From the NCBI GenBank assembly GCA_029339195.1, contig JAPTJF010000737.1:1-17168 (forward strand): a stretch of 17,168 nucleotides of DNA. The letters run 5' to 3'. Position 1 is the stretch's first letter, and each line of letters begins with the position of its first letter. Positions 7,935-17,092 of the stretch are shown one piece after another. The stretch comes from Micractinium sp. NFX-FRZ. Lineage: Eukaryota > Chlorophyta > Trebouxiophyceae > Chlorellales > Chlorellaceae. The notes under the pieces were generated by a model. The model was given only the letters and a program-made list of their open reading frames with translations, made no database searches and was not told the origin of the DNA. The translations under genes and the position numbers were made by a program.

Positions 7935-9390
7935 ATGAGCAGCACGTGCAGCCTGACGGCCTTGGTGCAGCAAATGGGAAGCAGCAACCATGCCGTGCAG
8001 GCGGCAGCTGCTCGTGCACTGCGCAGCCTTTTGGCGAGATGCCCCGAGCACCTGGCATCCAGTACCTCGGCTGCCGAGGTACCGCAGCTGGTGCAGCTTC
8101 TGGGCAGCAGCAGCCTGGCAGTGCAGGCGGCAGCAGCTTTTGTGCTGCGCGACTTGGGTGCGGCAGGCCATTATGCGGCCATTGCCGCGGCTGGCGGCAT
8201 CCCGCCGCTGCTACGCCTGCTGAGCAGCGGCAGCGAGACGGTGCAGCGGGCAGCGGCAGGTGCCCTGATTGCCAGTACAATCACCAGCAGCCCTGGATGC
8301 TCACATGCCATTGCTGCAGCCGCTGATATCCCGCGCCTGGTGCAGCTGCTGGGCAGTGGCAATCAGGCAGTGAGGGTGGCAGCGGTCTTTGTGCTGCACA
8401 GCCTGGCCATCTCCGGCCGCTCAGCAGCTGCTGCTGCAGCCGGCGGCATCCCGCCACTGGTGCAGCTGCTGGGCAGCGGCACGCTGTGCAGCAGCGTGCA
8501 GGTACAGGCAGCTCGTGTGCTTTGCCTGCTGGCAGGGAGCAGCCCGGAGCACTGGGCGGCTGTTGTTCAGGCCGGCGGTGTTTCGCTGCTGGTGCGCCTG
8601 CAGAGCAGCGGCTGCATGGCGGTGCAAAATGTGGCAGCCGTCGCACTCTGCAACCTGGCAGCGAGCAGCCGAGAGCACGCGGCGGCGGTTGCTGAGGCCG
8701 GCGGCATTCCGGTGCTGGTACGGCTGCTGCCAGGCCAGGGGCAGGACAGCAGGGCAGCGCACACAGCAGCTTGCGTGCTGTGCAAGCTGGCAGCCGGCAG
8801 GCCGGCCCACTCTGCAGTCTTGGTGCGCGCGCTCGCGGCCGGCGGCGCTCCTGCGCTGCTACGCCTGCTGGGCAGCGCCAGCTCAGCGGTGCAGCATGTG
8901 GCGGCTAATGTGCTGCTCATCCTGGCCAGCAGCCCAGCCAACTTGGCCTCCATTAGTGAAGCAGCAGAGGGCAGCCTCCCGCTGCTGGTCTGCCTGCTGA
9001 ACAGCGGCAGCGAGGCAGCACGACATGCTGCAGCCTGTGTGCTGGCCTGCGTGGCTGACAATCCCCAGCGCTCAGCGGGCATTGTCCAGGCTGGCGGCAT
9101 CCCGCCGCTGGTGCAGCTTCTGACCAGCGGCAGCGAGGCGGTGCAGCTGGCAGCGGCTGAGGCGCTGTGCAGCCTGGCTGACAGCCCAGAGCACTCGACA
9201 GCCATTGCCAAGGCCGGCGGTGTCCCGCCGCTGCTGCAGCTGTTAGCCAGCGGCAGGGAAGCAGCGCAAGAGGCGGCAGCTTTCTTGCTGTGCAGCCTGG
9301 CTGGCAGCCCGGAGCACTCAGCGGCCGTTGCAGAGGCCAGCAGTCATTCGCCGCTCATGCAGCGGCTGGGTGGTGGCGGCGAGGCATATT
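7935..9390 (+). repeat. Coding tandem repeats, about 120-135 bp period
   Basis: Each ARM unit is encoded by a DNA repeat of about 120-135 bp. Words such as GGCGGCATCCCGCCGCTG and CAGCGGCAGCGAGGCGGTG recur nearly unchanged, most clearly at 8190-8260, 8440-8480 and 9090-9160. Third-position bases are conserved too, beyond what the protein requires. Confidence 0.7.
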
Positions 9391-9479
9391 TTGCTGTATT
9401 GTGCAAGCTGACTGGCAGGCGGCTGCTCAACAGACGGCGTCGCTGGCATCCAGCTCCGGCCCGGCTGCGCGCCAGCTGA
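7935..9479 (+). CDS. Armadillo-repeat protein, intronless coding region (514 aa)
   Basis: The whole reading frame is about 12 tandem armadillo repeats of roughly 40-44 residues, typically IPPLVQLLGSGSEAVQ, then AAAxALCSLA, then SPEHSAAIAEAGG. The first and last are degenerate, and a short basic tail (RRLLNRRRRWH) follows. Stacked ARM helices form a superhelix that binds peptides or proteins. Similar repeats occur in Vac8-like proteins, plant ARO and U-box ligases, but no U-box, kinase or membrane anchor is visible, so no specific function can be named. An in-frame ATG at 7857 would add 26 residues; I prefer 7935 because 7857-7897 looks like the pyrimidine-rich end of an intron (ATGCAG|TGACG). 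Unlike its neighbours, the coding region has no intron. The repeats are alike in DNA as well as protein, suggesting recent duplication or gene conversion. Confidence 0.85.
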   Translation: MSSTCSLTALVQQMGSSNHAVQAAAARALRSLLARCPEHLASSTSAAEVPQLVQLLGSSSLAVQAAAAFVLRDLGAAGHYAAIAAAGGIPPLLRLLSSGSETVQRAAAGALIASTITSSPGCSHAIAAAADIPRLVQLLGSGNQAVRVAAVFVLHSLAISGRSAAAAAAGGIPPLVQLLGSGTLCSSVQVQAARVLCLLAGSSPEHWAAVVQAGGVSLLVRLQSSGCMAVQNVAAVALCNLAASSREHAAAVAEAGGIPVLVRLLPGQGQDSRAAHTAACVLCKLAAGRPAHSAVLVRALAAGGAPALLRLLGSASSAVQHVAANVLLILASSPANLASISEAAEGSLPLLVCLLNSGSEAARHAAACVLACVADNPQRSAGIVQAGGIPPLVQLLTSGSEAVQLAAAEALCSLADSPEHSTAIAKAGGVPPLLQLLASGREAAQEAAAFLLCSLAGSPEHSAAVAEASSHSPLMQRLGGGGEAYFAVLCKLTGRRLLNRRRRWHPAPARLRAS

Positions 9480-9934
9480 GGCTGGCAGGGTGGAGCATTT
9501 GAGCACATCTGTAGCCCCTTCACCGTAGTCGGTTCTCCCCTCTTTCCCCCATACCTGCGTTGTTCCAACCGCCCCACACGCCCTGTGCCAAAGGCTGTGC
9601 ATCACCATTTAGTGTCATGCCAGCAACGTAAAGCCATGCCCCTTCTGTATTCTGTTCTCTCTGTCCGTCCAATGGCCTCCACTGTCCTCCGTTCACTGTG
9701 CGTATTGCAATGCATTGAGGGAGGCCCCAGCATTTCTGCTTTGGGGGAATGTAACATCAAGTACTGGCAGAGCGGTTGAGGGGGCGGAAGAAATGGTTTG
9801 TGGTCCAGTTGAGGCCAGCTCTCAAGCAGCCGGAAGTCAGTCGGGGTGAGTCGGGGTCATGCACGGGCGCTATGGTACAGGGTGGCGGGAGGACGCATGG
9901 TGCATGCTGGATGCTGCCCAGCGAGGTGCTGCTG
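9480..9934. other. Convergent 3' region between ARM and NUF2 genes
   Basis: The two stop codons face each other across 455 bp. The plus-strand part holds the armadillo 3' UTR with TGTAA at 9750-9754. For NUF2 (minus) no TTACA was found, so its cleavage site is unplaced. If NUF2's 3' UTR exceeds about 180 nt, the two transcripts overlap in antisense. No other gene is supported. Confidence 0.5.
9750..9754 (+). terminator. TGTAA poly(A) signal, ARM gene
   Basis: The motif lies about 270 nt after the armadillo stop at 9479, close to the spacing seen for the FKBP gene (about 290 nt). That consistency supports its use as the poly(A) signal. Confidence 0.55.
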
Positions 9935-12900
9935 TCACCGCACGCGCGCCGCCCTGACCGCCACCTCTGTCGGGGCCGCTGGCTGCATGGCTGCCTCCAT
10001 GCCGCGGTGGTACTCCGCCACCTGGCAGGGGCAGGACGGCCAGGGGCCCGAGCAACATGCTCAACCAGGGTGACAGTGTGAAAGAGGAGAGCTGCATCGT
10101 TTATTAAGCGGTTTGCTTGCTTTGGCGGCGCTGCACCTGCTGTCGCCGCCCTGCCTGCCCTAACACCTGGCCTCCCTGCACACCACTCAGCCCCTTCACC
10201 CTCCATACCATCCATACCATTGTTCACTGCCCCTCCCTCAGGCAGACCGCACGGCCCACCACAAGCCGCCCATTGCTCCCGGCTCCCCACCTGCTGCAGC
10301 AGCGCCTCGTACTGCCCCATCACCACGTCAATCTGGGCCGCGTGCGCCTCCTGCACTTCGCTAATCTTCTCCTGCAGCTTGCGCATCTGCAGCGGGCAGG
10401 CGGAGCACGTTGGAAAGTCAAGCAGCAGAGGCAAGCCGGCAGCAGGGAGCAGTTGAGGGCAGGCACAAGTGTCATGGGTTGCAGTGCACAAGGAGGCGGA
10501 GAACGGCGGGCCGCAGGCAGCACTTGCCTGCTGGCAGACCGACAAGGTTCACCTCCCCCATCACCAAGCACCCCCCTGCCTTGGCCCACCTCAACCCACG
10601 CAACCAGCACACTGTCGTCACCACCACGCACACACCCTTGCCTCGTTGATCTGCAACCTCCACCCTGCCACTGGCCCCTGCCATCTCACCATGGCGTCGT
10701 TCTCCTGCAGGCGCGCCGCCGCCGCCGCGTTCTCCGCCTCGATCGCCTCCTTGTCTCGCAGCTGCTCCTCAATGCTGCTCTCCGCGGCGTCGTGGCGGAT
10801 CTTGCACTGCGCCTCCGTGCGCGCAATGCGCTCCTGCACACGTCACGTGAGTGGAAAGGAAAGGCGGGGGAGGGGAGGTGGCACGTTAAGGGGGTCATGG
10901 GTCGAAGGTGTGTAAGAGGGCAGCAGGGCTCATGCAGGGCCAGCAGCACATAGGCAGGCAGATGGGCCAGGTGTCGTCACGAGCCACGGAGCACCGCAAG
11001 CCCAGCATACTGGTGGGCAGGTTGCAAAGTGCACGCAGCGCTGCTCCAGCTGTGCCCCAGGTACCTGCCCCTCCCGCCCAGTGCACCTGCAGCGCCGCCT
11101 GCTGCCGCTTCAGGTGCTGGTGCTGCGCCTCCAGCTGCTGCGCCTCGTGCTGCGCCGCTGCAATGTCCGCCTGCAGCGCCTTGACCTGCAGCATTGCCAA
11201 AACACCAGCCCAGCGCAACTTGAGAGCTGAAGGGTCGGGGCACAGGCAGAGTAGTAGCAGCTGCCATTAAGGGGGGACACCAACTGTGCAGGAAAGGAGC
11301 CCAGGAGGCACCTTGTGGCTACCGCTGCAGCAGCCCTGCCCCCTCACCCCATCCCATCCGGTCCCTCTGCCCCGGGCCCAGCCCCACTCACCCGCCCCCA
11401 GCCCCCACCCACCTTGCGCGACACCTCCTTCTTGCGCCCAATCTCCGTCTCCACCCCCTCCATCAGCGCGCTCGCCTTGCCCACCTCCCGCTCCACCTTG
11501 CCCACCAGCTCCAGCCGCGCACCCAGCTCACGTGACCGACGCTCTGCGGAGGGTCGAGCCCGGGTAGGGCAGGATGGGTGCATTAGGGGGAAATGGCTAA
11601 CAGACCACGTGGCTCAGTGAGCCAAGTGCAGGCAGGGCAGCTGTGGGCCAGTACTGCAAAGAGCCAGAGTGCCAGGGTACAACTTGCCAGTCAAGTGGCG
11701 ACGCCTGCTATTCGCATACAGACACAGTGCACTCTGCAGCAGCGGCACAAGGGCCCTCCTCCTGCCCACCTAACCCCCACCAATCGACCCCGGTATCCAC
11801 ACACCCGCCCCACCCCTGTGCCCCACGCACCAGCGTCGGCCACGCAGCCGCGCTCCCGCTCCACCGCCGCACTGATCTCCGCCAGCAGCGCCTGCACCTT
11901 TTGCGGGCTCTGCACAATCTGGCTGCGCAGCAGCTCGCCCTGCCCCCGAGCCTGGCTCAGCTTGTAGCGCAGCTGGCTGGCCTCGTCCGTCAGCTTGTTG
12001 GCCGACGCCTTGAGCTGCCGCACCTCCCCGCTCAGCGCTGCCTGCTGCCTGTTCAGGGTCTGGTTTTCGGCGTACAGGGCCTCGCGCTCGGCATCCAACG
12101 CGGCCACCTGGGTGTGCAAGTGAGTGCAAATGCAGGGGGGGAAGGCGGTGGGGGCTTGAGGACAAGGCAGGCAGGAGTGGGGCGGTGAGGCAGGCATGGT
12201 CACGCGGGTGGCGGTCGCATGAACAGTGGCAGGGAGGGAAGCAGGCTATGCTGGATGCCGCACAGCAGCAGTGTGACATTCTGCACAACAGCCGATGCAG
12301 GGCCAGCTGTCCGGCACGCCGGCTGTGCCCAGCCCCTGCGTGTATGCTCCACCACTGCATCCTTCCCTGCACCCCGCACCTGCGGCTGCTGTGCTGCACG
12401 CTCCTCCTGCAGCCGCGCCAGCTCCGCCTGCAGCTGCGAGTTCTCTGCCGCCGCCGCCTCCTTGTCCTGCAGCCGTGCGGTGCGGGGAGATGGAGGGGCA
12501 GGGTGGGCTCAGCACAGCAAGGCGCACCTCCAGGAACGCTGCCTGCTGCGGCCACATCGCAGGCTGCTGCCCGGTTTGCCTCCTCATCCCAACCTTGCGC
12601 ACCAGAACTCTACTGCAATCTATTCCTGCGTGCTTTGGCGCGCATCCCCCGTGTTTGCCCCACCCACCTGCAGCAGGCCCTCCAGCTGCTCCTGCAGCGC
12701 CGTGTACGCCGCCAGCTTCTCCTCCCGGAACATTGCAAAGTTGAGGATGGCGGAGAGGTGGCGGCGCAGGCGGGGGCCCTCGGGCTTGTACAGGTCCTGG
12801 GGCAGGGGTGACAGCGCGGGGCCACATGTGTGTGATGGAAGAGGATGCCACAGGGGGACAGGCAGGCGGGTAGGCAGGCAGGCAGCAAGGCATAAGTTCC

Positions 12901-13449
12901 TGACGCAAGGGTCCAGAGGTACCTCTTGAGAGCCTCGCAACCACAGCACCTCATGCCCGACGTTGACTGCTGCCATTACGCAGCTAATTTGCCGACAAGC
13001 TTGCCAGCACCCAGCACCCAGCAGGCACCTTGAGGCTGAAGTCGCGCACGCCGGCAGACTGGAGCAGGCGGGTGAGGTGGCGGATGAAGGCCAGCGCCGG
13101 GATGGACTCGTCATGCAGCTCTGGGAACTCCACGGCGTCAATGGCCATGAACACAGGCTGCTGCAGCTCCTCCCTGCACGATGGCAGGGCAGGCGGCGTC
13201 GGGCAGGAGGCAGGGGGTGTCGGCGTTGGCGGCGACAGCGGCGTGCCGCTTTCGCCCCGCGGCCTACAGCGTGCCCCTGCGCACCCACCTGGTCACCCCC
13301 ATGAGCGCGGTCACCAGGTTCTCGAAAATGGGCTGCACAAACTCAAAGGTGGGCTTGCCCAGCTGCTCCGCCGAGGCGGACATCCCCAGCTCGCTGAGAA
13401 AGATGCAGATGTCCTTCTCCGCGAACAGCGGTGTCCCGAACTGCGACAT
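9935..13449 (-). CDS. NUF2: Kinetochore protein NUF2 (10 exons, 451 aa)
   Basis: Exons in coding order: 13449-13289, 13173-13029, 12796-12668, 12466-12380, 12107-11831, 11543-11413, 11185-11087, 10833-10690, 10386-10291, 10021-9935. NUF2 pairs with NDC80/HEC1 in the NDC80 complex, which ties kinetochores to spindle microtubules. The N-terminal calponin-homology-like domain (about 1-135) starts MSQFGTPLFAEKDICIFLSELG and includes FIRHLTRLLQSAGVRDFSLKDLYKPEGPRLRRHLSAILNF-type sequence, whose FLSxIINFxxFRE equivalent is a NUF2 hallmark. The rest is coiled coil. RSQIVQSPQKVQALL in exon 5 matches the conserved IVxSPEK segment, and the C-terminal EYHRGME matches the EKYHDGIE end of animal NUF2. The length suits the family (yeast and human about 450-465). 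Seven of nine introns are phase 0. It is divergent from the helicase and convergent with the armadillo gene. Confidence 0.87.
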
Positions 13450-13715
13450 GGCGCCGGGCTGGTGGCGGAGGAGCGGGAGCCTGCGCAAGCTGGTGGTTTG
13501 TTTTTTGGGTGTCTGTCGGTGGCTGGTGGCGTGATGTCCGCTGCCTGAGCACAACTTCAGAGGCCAGGGTGGCTGGAAAGGTGGAAATAGCGAAGACGCA
13601 GAGGCGCGCGAGCTTGCACAGCACGGAAAGCAGCGCACAAAGTGCAGCTGCCGCACCATTGCTTGCGTGACGCGCTGCATTGTGCATTCGCATCTCGTGA
13701 TTACTTGAGCTCACA
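13450..13715. promoter_or_regulatory. Divergent promoter region between NUF2 and the DDX31-type helicase
   Basis: Only 266 bp separate the two ATGs (13449 minus, 13716 plus), so a shared bidirectional promoter is likely. The sequence is less GC-rich than the exons and holds a short T run (TTGTTTTTTGG, about 13498-13508). I found no convincing TATA box and no E2F consensus. The role is inferred from gene orientation. Confidence 0.6.
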
Positions 13716-16700
13716 ATGGATGCGGATGACGACGGCCTTGTGCTGAACCTGGCACTGCCCGACACGGGGGGCCGGGCGCCTAGCCGCTCTCAGGCTCGCA
13801 AAGAAAAATGGACGCAGCAGAGGGCGCTCAAGGTGAGCCGGTGACCGCTCGCCTGGCGCGCATGCCGCTCAGCGTAGCGCCGCCTTTACAGGGCACTGGT
13901 GGGGGCTCAGTCAACCGCATGCAGAGCCGGGTGGCGATGCGGTCGACCCCGCAACACATGCATGTCGTCACCGCCGGTTCAGCCAATGTGCCGCCGCCAC
14001 CCACCAGCGCTGCCGCTGCCGCTGCCTGCGCACCGCACGCAGGCCACCCGCCTCCCTTGCTGAGTCTCCCCTGGCCCCCCTGCAATACGCTCTCTGCAGA
14101 AGAACAAAACACAAGGCGGCGGCGGGCGGGGCGGGCCAGGCTGGCTGGGCGGCGGCCCCGGGCGGGGACGCCAGCAGCCGCAGCAAAAGCAGCAGGCGGC
14201 AGGCGAGGCACCAGCATCTGGGGTAGCCCAGCTCAAGGGCTACTCACTGGGGGCTTATGAACCTGCCCCAGAGGCAGCACCTGCACCGGTTCCTGCGGCC
14301 CCAACAGCTGCTGCCCCTGCTGCGGCGCCCCGCAGGGAGCAGCAGCCCGAGCGGCAGCAGGGGCGGCAGCAAGGCCGGCCGCCGGGGCAGCAGGAGCCTG
14401 GTTTCGGCTTTGGCTTCGGACAGACAGGTGGCAGGCAGCAGCGCCAAGAGGGACAGAGGCAGGCTGAGACGCATCAGCAGAGGCCGCCGCAGCAGCAACC
14501 CCAGCAGCCAGAGAGGCCTCAGCAGAAGCAGTGGCAGGCGGAGAGGCAGCAGCAGGCAGAGAGGCCGCAGCAGAAGCAGTGGCAGGCGGAGAGGCAGCAG
14601 CAGCCAGAGAGGCCGCAGCAGAAGCAGTGGCAGGGCGAGAAGGCGCAGCAGAGGCCACGGCAGGATGCCCAGCAGCTGCCCCATGCAGTGCAGCAGCGGG
14701 CGGCAGAGGCTGCCGTGCCAGCCACCGCCAGCGCCGCCCGCCTTGCCGCCGAGCACAACCAGCGCCGGCAGCAGCGGCACCGCCCGGGGGGCGCGGCCCC
14801 GCGCCGCGATGCCAGCCCCGAGCCTGCTCGCGGCAAGGGAGGCGGCGGCGGCGGGGGTGGCAAGGATGAGGATGCGGGGTCGAAGCGCATTGGCAGGCTG
14901 CGGCTGGCGTCCCGGCAGGCGGGGTACCGAGAGCTGACGCCAGGTGGGGTATTGGGGGTGTCTGCACCTACAGGTGTTGCTGGGAAGCATTGGAGTGCAA
15001 CCGAGGAGTGCGTTTGGGGTGCAGCGGAATGCCAACGGTGAGAGGGAATTGTCCATTTCGCCTCGTACCCTCCTGTTCACCTTCCTCTCTTCCTGCCTTC
15101 ACCTGCCTCCTGCCGCTAACCATGTGCCCCAAATGCCCGCCTCCCCTCAGACCTGGACGACATCAAGGCTGCAGGCAGCGACGCCGATGAGGAGGACGTG
15201 GCGGCGGTGGTGGCCGCCACGCTGGCGCGCGACAAGGCGGTGCAGGCTGAGCTGGCGGCGGCGCAGCGTGCACGCTATGCACGCTTTGGTGGCGACTCGG
15301 ACGAGGAGGCCCAGCAGGGGCCGGCCGGGAAGCAGCAGAGGCAGAGGGAAGGCCAGCAGGCAGCGGCAGGCCAGCGGCAGGGCGGCGGCAGGCAGAAGTC
15401 TTCGGCGCTGGACCGCTTTGCCGACAGCAGCGATGACGAGGCGGGTGACGGGGCGCCAGGTGGCACCGTGGACTTTGGGGGCGGAGACTATGGGGAGGAG
15501 CTGCGCCAGCGGGCGGCCAAGCGGCGGCGCAAGGACGCGGCAACCACCCGCAAGGAGGCAGCAGCTGCCACGGCGGCGGCAGGAGCGGGGCCCAAGGGCA
15601 GGGCCCGGGGGACGGGTGCCAGCGTGCGCCCCGGAGAGCTGGTGCACGCCGGCACGGATGTGCCGCTGGCGGCGCAGGGGCAGCTGTTTGCGGGCGCTGA
15701 CGGCGGGGATGGCGGCGCCGCTGCTGCTGCCGGTTTTGCCGGCCTGGGGCTGTCGCAGCAGCTGGCGGGGCACCTGGCGGCGCACGGCTTTGCGCAACCC
15801 ACGCGGGTGCAGCAGCAGACCATTCCGCTGCTGCTGGTGAGCGGGCAGGCGGGTGGGCTGTGTGGGCAGGCGGGGGCGGGAGGGGGCGGGGATGCAGCGT
15901 GGGTCGAGGGACTGGGCAGGGGGCCGCCTCTGGTTGGCTCTTGAGGACCTGCTGGATGCGGGTAGGCACCATGAAAGCCTGGCAGGCCTGGGCACGGCGT
16001 GCCCAGCAGGCACGCAGCACATGCCTGCCCCTCCTTGCAATCTGACAACTGGCCCAAACTGTTGTTCCTGCTTTGCCCTGCCCTGCCCCGCAGGCTGGGC
16101 GTGATGCGCTGGTCAACGCGCCCACCGGGTCGGGCAAGACGCTCAGGTGGGCGGGGTGCGGCGTGTGCTGTGCCCAGGCGGGGAAACGGCGCCTTGTGGC
16201 TGACCCCTGCCGCTGCCAGCGGGTCATCAGCAGGGGAGCAGCAGGCACCGCTGCCGCTGCTCCTAAACGCCTGCCGCTTGTACAGCGTGCCGCCACCGTG
16301 ACCTGTCCAGGGCCTGGCCTCCCTCCCAGTTCCTGTGTGCTATCGACACTCCTGCCAGCCCCGCACACACACCACCCATGCTGCGTGTCCTTGCCCCTCC
16401 CCTGCCCCCCTCATCTCCCGGCTGCCGCAGCTACCTGGCCCCCATTGTGCACGACCTGGCCTCCCGCCAGCCGCCCCTCACCCGCTCCCAGGGCACCCAC
16501 GCCATCGTCATCTGCCCCACACGCGAGCTCTGCCTCCAGGTGGCTGACGTGCTCACCATGCTGGTCCGACGCTTCGTCTGGCTGGTGAGTGTGTGTTGCA
16601 TGAGGGAGCGTGCAGGGAGGCGGAGTGTGGGACTGGTGGGGGTGGGGGGTGGTGGAGGGGGAGGAGTGGCGGCGGGGCCGGCATGGGGCGGATCATCTTG

Positions 16701-17083
16701 CCACGCTGCTCTGGATGGTGCTTGGCTGATGTTGTATGATGAGGTAGGAGTTGGTTGCTGTCCATTAGTGCCACGCCATGCAAAAGCGGGGTGTGCCTTT
16801 AGGGAAGCGACTTGCCCTGGGCCTAGGCGCTCCCCGATTGCCCCAACCCTCACTCCCTCGGCCCCCCACTCCCCCACTCCCGCCTGGCCCCTCCCCTCAC
16901 GCCCACTCCCTCCTTTACCCTCCCCAACTTCCTGTTGTCGCCTCCCCCAGGTGGGCGGCGCCATTCATGGCGGGGAGGACCGGGGGAAGGAGAAGGCGCG
17001 GCTGCGCAAGGGGGTGACCATACTGGTGGCCACACCAGGCAGGCTGCTGGACCATCTGCAGAACACGCAGGCCTTCCGCACGG
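13716..17083 (+). CDS. DDX31: DDX31/Dbp7-type DEAD-box RNA helicase, N-terminal part (at least 6 exons, runs off the window)
   Basis: Exons: 13716-13832, 14100-14943, 15151-15836, 16094-16146, 16431-16584, 16951-17083, giving 662 complete codons and a phase-1 donor. The family (yeast Dbp7, human DDX31, plant RH17) remodels RNA in nucleolar 60S ribosome assembly. The start [13 protein letters not shown] with a [11 protein letters not shown] stretch resembles Dbp7/DDX31 N termini. A Gln/Ala/Gly-rich disordered part (40-310) and an acidic, lysine/arginine-rich part (320-500) follow. The helicase core begins with a Q-motif-like [14 protein letters not shown], then motif I APTGSGKT (558-565), motif Ia PTREL (596-600), GG at 625-626 and motif Ib TPGR (646-649). 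[30 protein letters not shown] is diagnostic of the DDX31/Dbp7 branch rather than other DEAD proteins. The DEAD motif and domain 2 lie beyond the window. The N-terminal extension looks much longer than in yeast Dbp7. Confidence 0.87.
14508..14651 (+). repeat. Three 48-bp tandem repeats in helicase exon 2
   Basis: Units at 14508-14555, 14556-14603 and 14604-14651 encode 16-residue repeats, [16 protein letters not shown] in the first. The second begins Ala, and the third diverges in its last six codons (GEKAQQ). The period is a multiple of three, so copy-number change would keep frame. The region is low-complexity and probably disordered. Confidence 0.85.
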
Positions 17084-17092
17084 GTGAGGGCA

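Noticed and set aside
8190..9250. Regular DNA direct repeats that might suggest a CRISPR or satellite array
   Set aside because: They are coding repeats of armadillo units, too long and too divergent for CRISPR, and the context is eukaryotic nuclear DNA.
12246..12944. Long minus-strand open frame of 232 codons across NUF2 exons 3-4
   Set aside because: It is out of frame with NUF2 and runs through introns. High GC content keeps such frames open by chance throughout the window.
14257..14937. 226-codon Arg/Ser-rich open frame resembling an SR protein
   Set aside because: It is a shifted reading of the same 48-bp repeats in exon 2. No RNA-recognition motif accompanies it, and the helicase frame explains the DNA.
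14244..15080. 278-codon open frame on the minus strand, rich in Leu and Ala
   Set aside because: It is the antisense of the Gln-rich helicase exon 2. CAG/GCAG repeats read as CTG on the other strand give Leu runs. The plus-strand frame continues the helicase through consistent splice sites.
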